From B4-G1 sp964393895 (GTDB lineage: Bacteria > Chloroflexota > Anaerolineae > B4-G1), in contig CAYMWP010000003.1 in assembly GCA_964393895.1 (NCBI GenBank), positions 1 to 64,000 on the forward strand: a DNA stretch of 64,000 nucleotides. The letters are read 5' to 3'. A program made the position numbers and the translations under genes. Below, one piece after another: positions 36,101-42,573 of the stretch. Within the stretch, counting starts at the first letter, position 1; each line of letters starts with the position of its first letter. The notes under the pieces were generated by a model. It had not been told where the DNA came from. It searched no databases and saw only the letters and a list, made by a program, of their open reading frames with translations.

Positions 36101-36719
36101 GCCGTTCGCCATAACGTTGGACGTGATGATGCCCGGCAAGGATGGCTGGCAGGTCGTTCAGGAGTTGAAGGCTGATCCTGCGACCAGCGATATTCCCGTT
36201 ATAATGTGTACCATCGTAGGCGAGGAGGAGCATGGCCTTAGCCTGGGAGCGGCCGATTACTTGATCAAGCCGATTCTCGAGCAGGACTTGTTGGCTGCGC
36301 TGAATCGTCTGGACCGGCAGGATGAGCGACACTTGGTGTTGGTGGTGGATGACCTGCCGGAAGATCGAGATCTGTTGAGCCGGATGATCGAGAGCCAAGA
36401 GGGATACGAGGTTATGGGGGCCGGCGGCGGCGAGGAGGCCATCGCCATGATCCGGCAAACGTTGCCCGATATTATTATTTTGGATCTGATGATGCCAAAC
36501 GTGGATGGTTTTGCAGTACTCGAGGCGGTCAAGACAGACGAGAACACTCGCTCTATTCCCATCATCGTTGTAACCGCCAAAGATCTGACCCCAGAGGAGC
36601 GCGAGGTCCTGACCGGTGAGGTAGAGTCCCTGCTCCACAAAGGAATCTTTGACCGGCAAGAGTTACTGGCAGACGTGGCAGGGGCGCTGGAGCGCCTGAG
36701 AGGCAAGGTAGGAGACTGA
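30156..36719 (+). CDS. Giant hybrid histidine kinase (PAS, about nine GAF units, HisKA, HATPase, two REC)
   Basis: The 2187 residues begin with a PAS domain (about 35-155). About nine GAF-type units follow: one general GAF, three of the TTNFYxGLYD/TTNFYVALCE type, one YYGVMLLLEG type, two cluster-type GAF1 (FYHSAVF and FYHAGVF), one degenerate and a last divergent one. HisKA has His1703 in MSHELRTPLNSI. HATPase_c has the N (VSNAAKFT), G1 (DSGVGI) and G2 (GTGLGLSI) boxes. REC1 has Asp1989 (ITLDVMMPG) and REC2 has Asp2110 (IIILDLMMPN). No membrane helix is present, so it is probably the cytoplasmic collector kinase of the cluster. It lies five bases before the threonine synthase-REC gene. Confidence 0.93.
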   Translation: MVKTSDKQKTEVQLVEELQEPEEQRKWAVESLQASEEKYRAILENIEEAYYEVDLAGNFTFFNSMLCQMLGYTADELMGANYRRYTDDVYADMVYRIFNKVYRTGEPTRILDWEVNSKDGARKLVESSVSLIRDAAGKPVGFRGIVRDVTGRKWTEAEIVKLNRELTTLNRVGQALTSALDLEETLTLITEQVTNLLGVEATSVILHDEVQDDLCFAAASGSGADFILNARFELGQGIAGWVVQHGEAAVVPDVSRDVRWFRDFDHKSGLETRSILCVPLRAKGQIIGAIEAVNKWDGDFDQDDLRLLTSLAAPAATAIENARLFGQSQARAEELAVLNELGQALTAHLDVEGVLDEAYRGVSRLMDTTNFYVALCEPGEEEVTFAIDVLEGEVRRSRETRRAGRGLTEHVIQTREPLLIEEELPERLEELGIALIGRIALSWLGVPLVVGDQVLGVMAVQSYTRPRLYGQRERDLLVSVASQAAIAIENARSYEQEQARAKELAVLNELSQSLTASLSVEDVLEEAYRQAARLVDTTNFYIGLYDSDKEEVAIPFIVSKSEIDRHITVVPADQGFTGYIIRNRTAVLVEENVIEWLEENGISVIGEPALSWLGVPLIVGDQVLGVMAVQSYITPRLYGEHDRKLLTAIAGPTAIAIQNARLYEQAQREIGERKRAEAEVRRRAEQAALTYKVGQRVSGELALDELLSEIVIAVHDAFDYYGVMLLLEGEAGFLTLQSAAGGYIDVLPTDIEIAVGEGMIGRAAASGVAQVSNDVSQNPYYVRNANEDTKSELAVPIESGGRVIGVLDLQSDELDAFDETDVMLMETLADQVGVVIENARLYEEIQRELAERERMEGVLQETHEELEKYTTILERQTARLRVGAEVTRKVSAILDVRQLLEETVRLISNEFGFYHSAVFLVGESGEYAILRAASSAGGRRMVERGYRVPLGGKDAVGYVAATGEHCIALDVGEGAAMLPFDRGGAVAFNNPDLSDTRSEMALPLRMRGRTIGVLDIQSTQEAAFSEEDVAGFQTLADQLAVSIDNARLVERTGEQLREQERLYGEYSASAWAELLSPVRPLGYIYDRIDVSPILDSPAPLDLAPQRVEAETTGAILTMPLKVRGRTVGILGVEESDAAREWSSEEVAIVEAVSDQVAMALDSARLFGEARTRAEELAVLNELAQSLTARLTVDDVLEETYQGVSRLLDTTNFYIGLYDPQKNEISFPFNITESAVDEQIVAISADQGYAGYIMRNRTSLLLTEDTIEQVVERTAKMGIEHIGQLALSYLGVPLVVGDRVLGVMAVQNYTVPHVYSEHDRNLLTAIASQAAIALQSAHLFEEAQRRAAQLAAAAEVARDATAILEVDQLLDETVHLISEQFGFYHAGVFLLDERGEYAVLQAASSEGGRRMLERGHRLKVGEVGIVGYAAATGEPRVALDVGQDAVHFAHDDLPDTRSEMGLPLKVRERVIGVLDVQSDQTAAFSADDVAALQTMADQLAIAIANARLFQETRSDVLRRALINEVLQAATASLDPEELLHQAGEVISRRLESPTALFVWEAEDKVFRTVAVHDSQAADVSLPGVFQQVTRGVAPVLFEAAESRRTAVLELTSDASGPLVTAARWARAQSIIYVPLISRDQVLGLLGIGKLEEQPVVDVEFTELVAANLTVAVENARLYQEAVQTAERLAEVDRLKSQFLANMSHELRTPLNSIIGFSRVILKEIDGPLTDMQRTDLQSVYDSGQHLLGLINDILEVAKIESGRMDLVSEVVNLQDIIRGVMSTAIALVKDKPAVELQQSVPQDLPTIMGDTRRIRQAILNLVSNAAKFTTEGFIRVEAEVVDTEVIVSVADSGVGIPPDKIDMIFEPFTQADASTTRETGGTGLGLSITSSFVEMHGGRMWVESEVGKGSTFYMALPIHTLSSIEEQVEEEQPELEPGQRVVLCVEDDEGVITLFRRYLSKRGYRVVGLSNSMMALERARELQPFAITLDVMMPGKDGWQVVQELKADPATSDIPVIMCTIVGEEEHGLSLGAADYLIKPILEQDLLAALNRLDRQDERHLVLVVDDLPEDRDLLSRMIESQEGYEVMGAGGGEEAIAMIRQTLPDIIILDLMMPNVDGFAVLEAVKTDENTRSIPIIVVTAKDLTPEEREVLTGEVESLLHKGIFDRQELLADVAGALERLRGKVGD
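31140..34170 (+). repeat. Three tandem-type GAF duplications inside the giant kinase gene
   Basis: Blocks starting near 31140, 31655 and 33660 encode the same pattern: AEELAVLNEL, VLDEAYRGVSRL or VLEETYQGVSRL, TTNFY, LSWLGVPLVVGDQVLGVMAVQ. DNA words such as GCCGAGGAATTGGC/GCCGAGGAGTTGGC recur. The third copy is separated from the first two by other GAF units, so duplication was followed by shuffling. Confidence 0.6.
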
Positions 36720-36724
36720 CAAAG

Positions 36725-38392
36725 ATGAAACAGAACGGATTCAACCACCGGGTTTGGCTGGAATGTGCGGATTGTGGGCACCGCACTTTGTTTGTTCGTC
36801 CGCTGAGGGCGTGTGAAAAGTGTGGCGGGCAATGGCTCGACGCGACTTATGATTATGACCGTATTCGGGAGCAATGGCCGGCCGTGTTGAGCAAGCGCCC
36901 TTTCGACATGTGGCGCTATCGGGAACTCTTGCCTTTGCGCGACGACGTCAACAAGGTGACGATGGGGGAGGGTGGAACGCCGCTGCTCCACGCCGTCAAC
37001 CTGGGAGTGATGCTCGGCGCTCCCCACATCTACTTCAAAGACGAGCGGCAGGGGCCGACCGGTTCGTTCAAAGACCGGCAGGCGGCGTTGGCTATTTCGG
37101 TGATGAAGGAGCACGGTGTGACTGAGGCGATCGTCGCTTCTACAGGCAACGTTGCCATTTCCTACTCGGCCTACTCTGCGCTGGCCGGTATCAAGATGTG
37201 GACTTTTCTCACCAGCCTGGTGCCATCTGAAAAGATGCGCGAGGTGGCGCTTTATGGGAGTGAGGTCGTCAAAGTGACCGCCACCTACGATCAGACCAAG
37301 CGAGTGGCGGCCGATTTTGCCGAGCGTAAAGGGATCTTTCTCGACCGGGGTATTCGGAGCATCGCGGCCCGCGAGGCTATGAAGACCGTCGCTTTCGAGA
37401 TGGCCGAGCAGTTACCCCTGCTGGTTGGCTCCGGCGCTACCCCCTGGCGCGCGCCCGATTGGTACTTTCAGGCCGTCAGTGGGGGAATGGGGCCGGTAGG
37501 TGTGTGGAAAGCTTACCAAGAGTTGATAGAGTTGGGTCTGGTGGACAAGGCGCCCAAATTAGCTTGCATCCAGGCCGCCGGCTGTGCACCGATGGTACAC
37601 TCCTTCGACAAGGGCTTGGAGGAGGCCGAGCCGATCCTCAACCCTCAGACGTTGGTCATCACCATCGCCACCGGAAACCCCGGCCCGGCCTATTCTTTCT
37701 TGGCTCGTGTCGTCCGGGAGCACGGAGGGGCCTTTGAGTCCGTGACCGACGAGGAGACTTTCCGCGCTATGCACGTGATGGCCAAGTTGGATGGCGTCTC
37801 GATGGAACCGGCGGCGGCGGTCGCTTTCGCCGGGTTGTTCAAGTTGCTCAGTAAGGGTATAATAAAACGTGACGAGGTCGTGGTCGTCAATTGCTCCGGC
37901 CATACCTTCCCGGTCGAAAAGCACCTGCTGGGCGGCGAGTGGGCGAGGACGGTGGAGGTGCCCTCTGAGAAGCCTACCGTCGAAGAGGGATTGTTAGGTT
38001 CTTTGGAACAACTGGATGGCCGGGTACAGAGCATCGCCATCATTGAGGATAACCCTCAGGCTACGCTGTTGTTGCGACGTATCCTGCAAACCAGGGGAGA
38101 GCATCGGGTTTTCGAGGCGCACGATGGGGCCGAGGGGTTAGAGTTGGTGCGCCGCGAGCGGCCTGACTTGGTCTTGTTGGACCTGATGATGCCGGGTATG
38201 GATGGCTTTGAAGTGCTGGACGCGCTCAAGGCCGACGAAGACTTGAGAGACGTGCCGGTGATTGTCATCACGGCCAAAGAGTTGACCGCCGCCGAGCGGC
38301 AGCGCCTCAGTGGAAGGATTGACAAATTGATGCAGAAGGGTTCCTTTACCGATGAAGAACTGTTGGAGGAGATTCTCAAGCGGGCATCATGA
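36725..38392 (+). CDS. thrC: Threonine synthase fused to a C-terminal receiver (REC) domain
   Basis: Residues 1-45 form a zinc-ribbon start with Cys14, Cys17, Cys30 and Cys33. Residues about 75-420 are a type II-fold PLP enzyme of the threonine synthase family: EGGTPLL, Schiff-base Lys116 in GSFKDRQ, STGNVAISYSAYS and QAVSGGMGPVG. Family members usually end near NCSGHTFPVEKHLL. Here a linker leads into a complete REC domain (about 435-553) with Glu441/Asp442, phospho-acceptor Asp486 (LVLLDLMMPGMDGFEV), Thr in VIVITAKEL and Lys in LMQKGSF. The open frame is continuous. The gene lies between two hybrid kinases, overlapping the second by four bases. The enzyme should make threonine from O-phosphohomoserine; control by phosphorylation is inference. 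Confidence 0.9.
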   Translation: MKQNGFNHRVWLECADCGHRTLFVRPLRACEKCGGQWLDATYDYDRIREQWPAVLSKRPFDMWRYRELLPLRDDVNKVTMGEGGTPLLHAVNLGVMLGAPHIYFKDERQGPTGSFKDRQAALAISVMKEHGVTEAIVASTGNVAISYSAYSALAGIKMWTFLTSLVPSEKMREVALYGSEVVKVTATYDQTKRVAADFAERKGIFLDRGIRSIAAREAMKTVAFEMAEQLPLLVGSGATPWRAPDWYFQAVSGGMGPVGVWKAYQELIELGLVDKAPKLACIQAAGCAPMVHSFDKGLEEAEPILNPQTLVITIATGNPGPAYSFLARVVREHGGAFESVTDEETFRAMHVMAKLDGVSMEPAAAVAFAGLFKLLSKGIIKRDEVVVVNCSGHTFPVEKHLLGGEWARTVEVPSEKPTVEEGLLGSLEQLDGRVQSIAIIEDNPQATLLLRRILQTRGEHRVFEAHDGAEGLELVRRERPDLVLLDLMMPGMDGFEVLDALKADEDLRDVPVIVITAKELTAAERQRLSGRIDKLMQKGSFTDEELLEEILKRAS

Positions 38393-39735
38393 TCGCTAAG
38401 GACAGTACAAAGATTCTCTACGTAGAGGACGATCCATCTAGCGCGACTTTGATGCGTCGCCTGCTCGAAAGCGAGGGCTACCGGGTCGTGCACGCCTCGG
38501 ATGGCCTCTCCGCCATAGAGGTTGCCAGGTGCGAGTCGCCTGACCTGATCCTGATGGATATAAACATCGGTGGATTAGATGGCTACGAGTTGACCACTCT
38601 CCTGCGCTCCATCGAGGAACTGGAGCACGTGCCCATCGTGGCCGTTACTGCCGCCACGTTGGATGGCGACCGAGAGCGTGCGCTCATTGCCGGATGCACC
38701 GGCTACATCCCCAAGCCGATCAACGTGGACGAATTCCCGAGCCAGGTGTATTCCTTTCTCCAGGGGACGAAGGAAGAGATCGAGTCTGCGGAGGAGAAGA
38801 GCGAGTACCTGGTCGAGTACAGCCGTAGCCTGGTGGATCGGTTGGAGAGCAAGATCCGCGAGCTGGAGGGGGCGCATGCCGAGTTGCAGCGCATCGAGAA
38901 GGTAAAGTCGGACTTTATCATCCTGGCCAGCCACGAGCTGCGCACGCCGATGACGTGCGTCTATGGTTACATCCAGATGTTGCTCGCCAACCCGGATATT
39001 CCCGGCGATGCCGACGAGGAGGGCAGCGCCCGCAACTTGCTCCACCGCATCGCCTCCGCCACACACCGGCTTGGGCTGGTCTTTGACGAGATCCGCAACG
39101 TTTCCCTCATTGACGCCGATCGCCTGGATCTGGCCTGGGAGCCGGTGCCCCTCAGGTCGCTGATCCGCAACGTGGTGAACAGTCTGGAGAAGGTTGATCC
39201 AATGCGGGATTTGAAATTCGATTTTGAGGGAGTTGATGATCTACCGGTGCTCTATGGGGACGATAAGCGTTTGCACCAGGCGCTATGGAATGTCATCAGT
39301 AACTCGATAAAGTACACGCCCGACGGCGGACACATACGCATCGTGGGCCGTCAAATTCAGGATACGGTGCATCTATCTATCCAGGACAGCGGCGTGGGTA
39401 TTCCTCCGGGGGAGCAGGAGCACATATTCGATCACTTCTACGTGTTGGAGGATACCAGCTTTCACCACACCAGTAAAACGGCGTTCAAGGGGGGAGGGTT
39501 AGGGCTGGGGCTTACCGTGGCTCGAGGCATCATCGAGAATCACGGCGGCAAGATTTGGGTGGAAAGCGAAGGGTACGACGAGGAGCGGTTGCCGGGCAGC
39601 ACCTTTCACATTCTCCTGCCGTTGCGTGAAGCTTCGCTCTCGTTGTACGATACATCTATTCCAGCTTCCATTCCAGGGGAACATTACCCTCTGCCAGATG
39701 CATCCCTGGATCGCGAGACATCAGAATCAGACTGA
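38389..39735 (+). CDS. Hybrid histidine kinase, REC-HisKA-HATPase, soluble
   Basis: The 448 residues begin with a REC domain (about 5-122): acidic YVEDD, phospho-acceptor Asp in LILMDINIGGLDGYEL and Lys in GYIPKPIN. A coiled coil and HisKA (His in LASHELRTPMTCVYGY) follow. HATPase_c has the N (VISNSIKYTP), G1 (DSGVGI) and G2 (GGGLGLGLTVARG) boxes. No membrane helix or GAF is present. An N-terminal REC ahead of the kinase core suggests a relay partner receiving phosphate from another kinase. The start overlaps the threonine synthase-REC gene (ATGA). About 39 residues past the ATPase are encoded by DNA shared with the convergent transporter gene. Confidence 0.92.
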   Translation: MIAKDSTKILYVEDDPSSATLMRRLLESEGYRVVHASDGLSAIEVARCESPDLILMDINIGGLDGYELTTLLRSIEELEHVPIVAVTAATLDGDRERALIAGCTGYIPKPINVDEFPSQVYSFLQGTKEEIESAEEKSEYLVEYSRSLVDRLESKIRELEGAHAELQRIEKVKSDFIILASHELRTPMTCVYGYIQMLLANPDIPGDADEEGSARNLLHRIASATHRLGLVFDEIRNVSLIDADRLDLAWEPVPLRSLIRNVVNSLEKVDPMRDLKFDFEGVDDLPVLYGDDKRLHQALWNVISNSIKYTPDGGHIRIVGRQIQDTVHLSIQDSGVGIPPGEQEHIFDHFYVLEDTSFHHTSKTAFKGGGLGLGLTVARGIIENHGGKIWVESEGYDEERLPGSTFHILLPLREASLSLYDTSIPASIPGEHYPLPDASLDRETSESD

Positions 39736-40573
39736 CCCCCAGCAGCCCGCTCCCCAGCCACTGCACGAGTGTCATCCGCTCGCCCAGCAACAAGAAGGCC
39801 AGCACCAGGCTGACTGTGAGTTCCAGTAGGCCGGCCAACGCCGTCTCAATTCCTCCCAGCCGCTCCAGCGCGAAAAACATTGTCAACCGAGATAGGGCGG
39901 TCGTCAGGCCCAGCGCCAGTATAGCCTCCCATCCGGTGGTCGTTATAGTCTCCAGCGGCTCCGCTTGTATCACCCGCGCGATGCCGACTATGCAGGCCAT
40001 GGTCGTCAGGATGTAGAGCGCCGCCTTGCGCGCCGGCACGTCGGTCAGCACCCATTGACCCAGCACCAGATGCCAGCCATAAGTCGCTGCCGAGGCGACC
40101 ATCAGCGTCACCCCTAGCCAGTTCAGTTCTCCGGTACCGGCGCGCGTCAGCAAATAGATGCCCAGTGTGGAGAGCCCAAGCCGCGCTACGGTGAGGCGCG
40201 TCAATGGCTGCCCGGACGCAAAGAGGAAAAGCACCACCCACAACGGGTAGAGAGTGTTGAGCAAAGAGGCGCGGGAGGCATCTATGTGTAGGAGGCCCGT
40301 GTAGTAGAGCAGCGACCCAAAGCCGTTGACTGCGCCTACTCCGATACAGCCGATGAGATCACGCCAGGATATGATGATTTCGCGGCGCCAAAAGATCACG
40401 AAAGCCAGCCAGAGAAGCAATGCTGCTACCACTGTGCGGAAGGCCACCAGCGTATATGGCGTGACGCCATAGGCATAGGCCATCTTGCCCAGAATGGGCG
40501 CCCAGCCCAAAAAGAAGCTGGCCACAACCGTGGCTGCGACTCCCTGACGTTGTTCACGGCTTAGACTAGACAT
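39656..40573 (-). CDS. EamA/DMT-superfamily transporter
   Basis: The 305 residues contain about ten hydrophobic helices in two repeats, the layout of EamA (RhaT-like) drug/metabolite transporters. The C-terminal half carries the family-like stretch ETALAGLLELTVSLVLAFLLLGE. The substrate is unknown; amino acids or other metabolites are common for the family. ATG 40573 is chosen because GGAG precedes it closely. A TTG at 40768 would add 65 residues and run through the divergent gene. Its last 80 bases overlap the 3' end of the kinase on the other strand. Confidence 0.85.
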   Translation of the reverse strand: MSSLSREQRQGVAATVVASFFLGWAPILGKMAYAYGVTPYTLVAFRTVVAALLLWLAFVIFWRREIIISWRDLIGCIGVGAVNGFGSLLYYTGLLHIDASRASLLNTLYPLWVVLFLFASGQPLTRLTVARLGLSTLGIYLLTRAGTGELNWLGVTLMVASAATYGWHLVLGQWVLTDVPARKAALYILTTMACIVGIARVIQAEPLETITTTGWEAILALGLTTALSRLTMFFALERLGGIETALAGLLELTVSLVLAFLLLGERMTLVQWLGSGLLGVSLILMSRDPGMHLAEGNVPLEWKLE

Positions 40574-40601
40574 TTCATCTCCGGCCGGCTCTGCTTCCGT
40601 G

Positions 40602-40630
40602 TTGTGTTGTTGACCTACCTGTGTTACACT
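40602..40630 (+). promoter_or_regulatory. Possible promoter for a leaderless transcript
   Basis: TACACT (40625-40630), preceded by TGT as in extended -10 elements, ends seven bases before ATG 40638. Transcription would start at or next to the start codon. A weak TTGTGT lies 17 bases upstream (40602-40607). No ribosome-binding site is visible, which fits a leaderless mRNA. Confidence 0.3.
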
Positions 40631-40637
40631 CTTGGCG

Positions 40638-41174
40638 ATGAGCGGGAAACAAAAACTAATCGTAGCAGTTTTGGCAATTGCCAACGCTGTCTTGATCCTG
40701 GCTCTGGCGAGGCTGATGCTACGCCCATTCGATGCCGTTACCTCGCCTCTGCCTACGCCCTGGATCAAGGCTTCCGCGTCGCCTCCTGGATCCGAGGGAG
40801 GGGCCGCATCGTTCCCTCACGAGGTCTGCCGATGGGAGGCGGCTCAGATGCTGGCCCAGGCCGGGCTGGCCGGTACGGCGGCGCTTGTTTCCGATGGCTC
40901 ACTTTGTTTCGAGATCACACATTCTCTCCCGCCAGGCGCAGAGGCCGACTCGGCCGCTCAGTCAATTTGGGCGGTCTTTGACGTCGCACTGGCCTTGCAA
41001 GAGCGCGATTGCGCGTTCACCCAGATCGAGGTCACTGTCCTGGCTCGGGGGGCTCAATCCGACGTGCGGGTCGAAGCGAGCGTCGGCGCGGCCGACCTGG
41101 CGGCCTTTGGCGCTGGCGAGTTGAGCGAGGATGAACTCATCGAGCGCGTGACGTACACTGTTTTTGTTCAATGA
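40638..41174 (+). CDS. Membrane-anchored protein of unknown function
   Basis: I do not recognise the family. The 178 residues have one N-terminal hydrophobic helix (about 7-27, LIVAVLAIANAVLILALARLM) after a basic start, then a Pro/Ser-rich linker. The outer domain has two Cys (in HEVCRWE and GSLCFEI) that could pair outside the cell. ATG 40638 is taken; TTG 40632 is two codons earlier. The gene is divergent from the transporter, and its 3' end overlaps the convergent phosphoesterase-HD gene by 38 bases. Confidence 0.6.
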   Translation: MSGKQKLIVAVLAIANAVLILALARLMLRPFDAVTSPLPTPWIKASASPPGSEGGAASFPHEVCRWEAAQMLAQAGLAGTAALVSDGSLCFEITHSLPPGAEADSAAQSIWAVFDVALALQERDCAFTQIEVTVLARGAQSDVRVEASVGAADLAAFGAGELSEDELIERVTYTVFVQ

Positions 41175-42573
41175 CCAGCTCCCGGTCAAATATCTGTTCC
41201 AACAGCGACCCCTTGGCTAGCGCCTGCTCTCGCTCCGCTTCCGCGTACCCGCGCGTGGCGCAGCGCACGGTTATCTGCTGGGGCGAGAGCTCGCACGTGA
41301 GTTCTTCCACGACGTTGCGATGGGTGCGATCCAGCCCATCGGCCACCCGCAGGAGCGCGGCCAAAATGGTCACGCTGCGCCGCTCCTCTGCGTCCAGTGC
41401 GGCAAAGTGCTCGTGCTTATCTTTTGGGAGTGCTCCGCGATGGTAGCGGGCGATTGAGCCAATGATGTGTCGCTCTTGCCTGTCGAATGGCAGGTGGGGT
41501 GTTTCGAGAATGATGCGCAAGCTGGTTTTGTGATGCCGCTGCTGTCCCTCGATCCAGCCGATGTCGTGCAGCAGGGCGCCGCATCTCAGCCAGAAGCGTT
41601 CCTCCGCGCCGAGGCCGTGCAGGGATTGCAGCTCGTCGAACAGCTGCAGGGCCAGCCGCGTCACCTGGTAGGAGTGTTCCACCTCGTAATCGCAGCGCTC
41701 TGCCAGTTGCAACACTGCCTTTAGGCGACGCTCTTGCTCCTCCTGCCACAGAGATGCGCCCGCAGCGGACGTAGCCCGCGTTTCCGGCGTTTCTCTGGGA
41801 TGTCGTTTATCCACCATGACCGTGTCCAGATCGCGGCCCTGGAGCAGCATTTGGGCGAACGCTTCCGGCAACCCACACTCGCGGATTGCGGCCGCTGCCC
41901 CGTCCACGTCGTACGCCAGCCGAAAATGCTCCACGTGGACGTCTGGCCCTGCTTTGCCTGGCCCTATTTCCAGGACGGCGTAGCAAGCGCGAGGGTCGCC
42001 GTCGTCGGGCCGGCCCACGCTGCCGGTATTGACGAACCACACGCCCTCCACCTGACGTGTGAGGGGCCGGTGCGAGTGCCCGCAGACGATCACGTCGGCG
42101 CTCGCCGCGTGCGCCAGTTCGCGCAGCCGCTCATCCGGGGTATCGGAGGTGATGGGTTCCTCGTTCGAGACGGGACTTGCGTGTGTCAGCAGGATGTGCA
42201 GCCCTTTTACTTGCAATCGTATTTCCTGGGGCAGGGAGCGCAGGTAGTCGTGGTTCTCTGGTGAGAGATGGTCGTGGGTCCATTGGAAGGCCAGGAATTT
42301 TTCTGCCCGTTTGCTCTTTTGCCACTTTTGCCTTTTTTCCTCGAACTCCAGCACTTTGAGGTCATAGTTGCCCACGATGCTGACCACTCGTTCCTGTCGC
42401 AGCAACCGTATCACCTGGTTGGGAAAAGCGCCATAGCCGACCAGATCGCCCACGTTCCAGATTGCCTCTACGTTGCGCTGGCGTGCGTGTTCCAGCACCA
42501 CTTCCAGCGCCGGCAAGTTAGCGTGGACGTCTCCGATCAGGGCTAACCTGGCGCGCGAGTCATTCTTCACCAT
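41137..42573 (-). CDS. Metallophosphoesterase fused to an HD domain
   Basis: The N-terminal half of the 478 residues is a YfcE-like calcineurin-type phosphoesterase with its metal motifs: IGDVHAN, GDLVGYG, VGNYD, LLTHAS and CGHSHRP. The C-terminal half (about 290-470) is an HD domain (EVEHSYQVTRL, LLHDIGW) resembling the HD part of Ppx/GppA exopolyphosphatases. The start overlaps the ppk1 stop by 14 bases, so the two genes are co-transcribed. A role in hydrolysing polyphosphate or a nucleotide signal is inferred from this context and from the Ppx-like HD. The exopolyphosphatase catalytic domain itself is absent. Confidence 0.82.
   Translation of the reverse strand: MVKNDSRARLALIGDVHANLPALEVVLEHARQRNVEAIWNVGDLVGYGAFPNQVIRLLRQERVVSIVGNYDLKVLEFEEKRQKWQKSKRAEKFLAFQWTHDHLSPENHDYLRSLPQEIRLQVKGLHILLTHASPVSNEEPITSDTPDERLRELAHAASADVIVCGHSHRPLTRQVEGVWFVNTGSVGRPDDGDPRACYAVLEIGPGKAGPDVHVEHFRLAYDVDGAAAAIRECGLPEAFAQMLLQGRDLDTVMVDKRHPRETPETRATSAAGASLWQEEQERRLKAVLQLAERCDYEVEHSYQVTRLALQLFDELQSLHGLGAEERFWLRCGALLHDIGWIEGQQRHHKTSLRIILETPHLPFDRQERHIIGSIARYHRGALPKDKHEHFAALDAEERRSVTILAALLRVADGLDRTHRNVVEELTCELSPQQITVRCATRGYAEAEREQALAKGSLLEQIFDRELVIEQKQCTSRAR

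Noticed and set aside
37858..37863. TATAAT inside the threonine synthase-REC gene
   Set aside because: It lies in coding sequence with no matching -35 box, and no gene starts downstream within a sensible distance.
40574..40768. N-terminal extension of the EamA transporter from TTG 40768
   Set aside because: It would overlap most of the start of the divergent gene. The ATG at 40573 has its own ribosome-binding site and begins the first membrane helix region properly.
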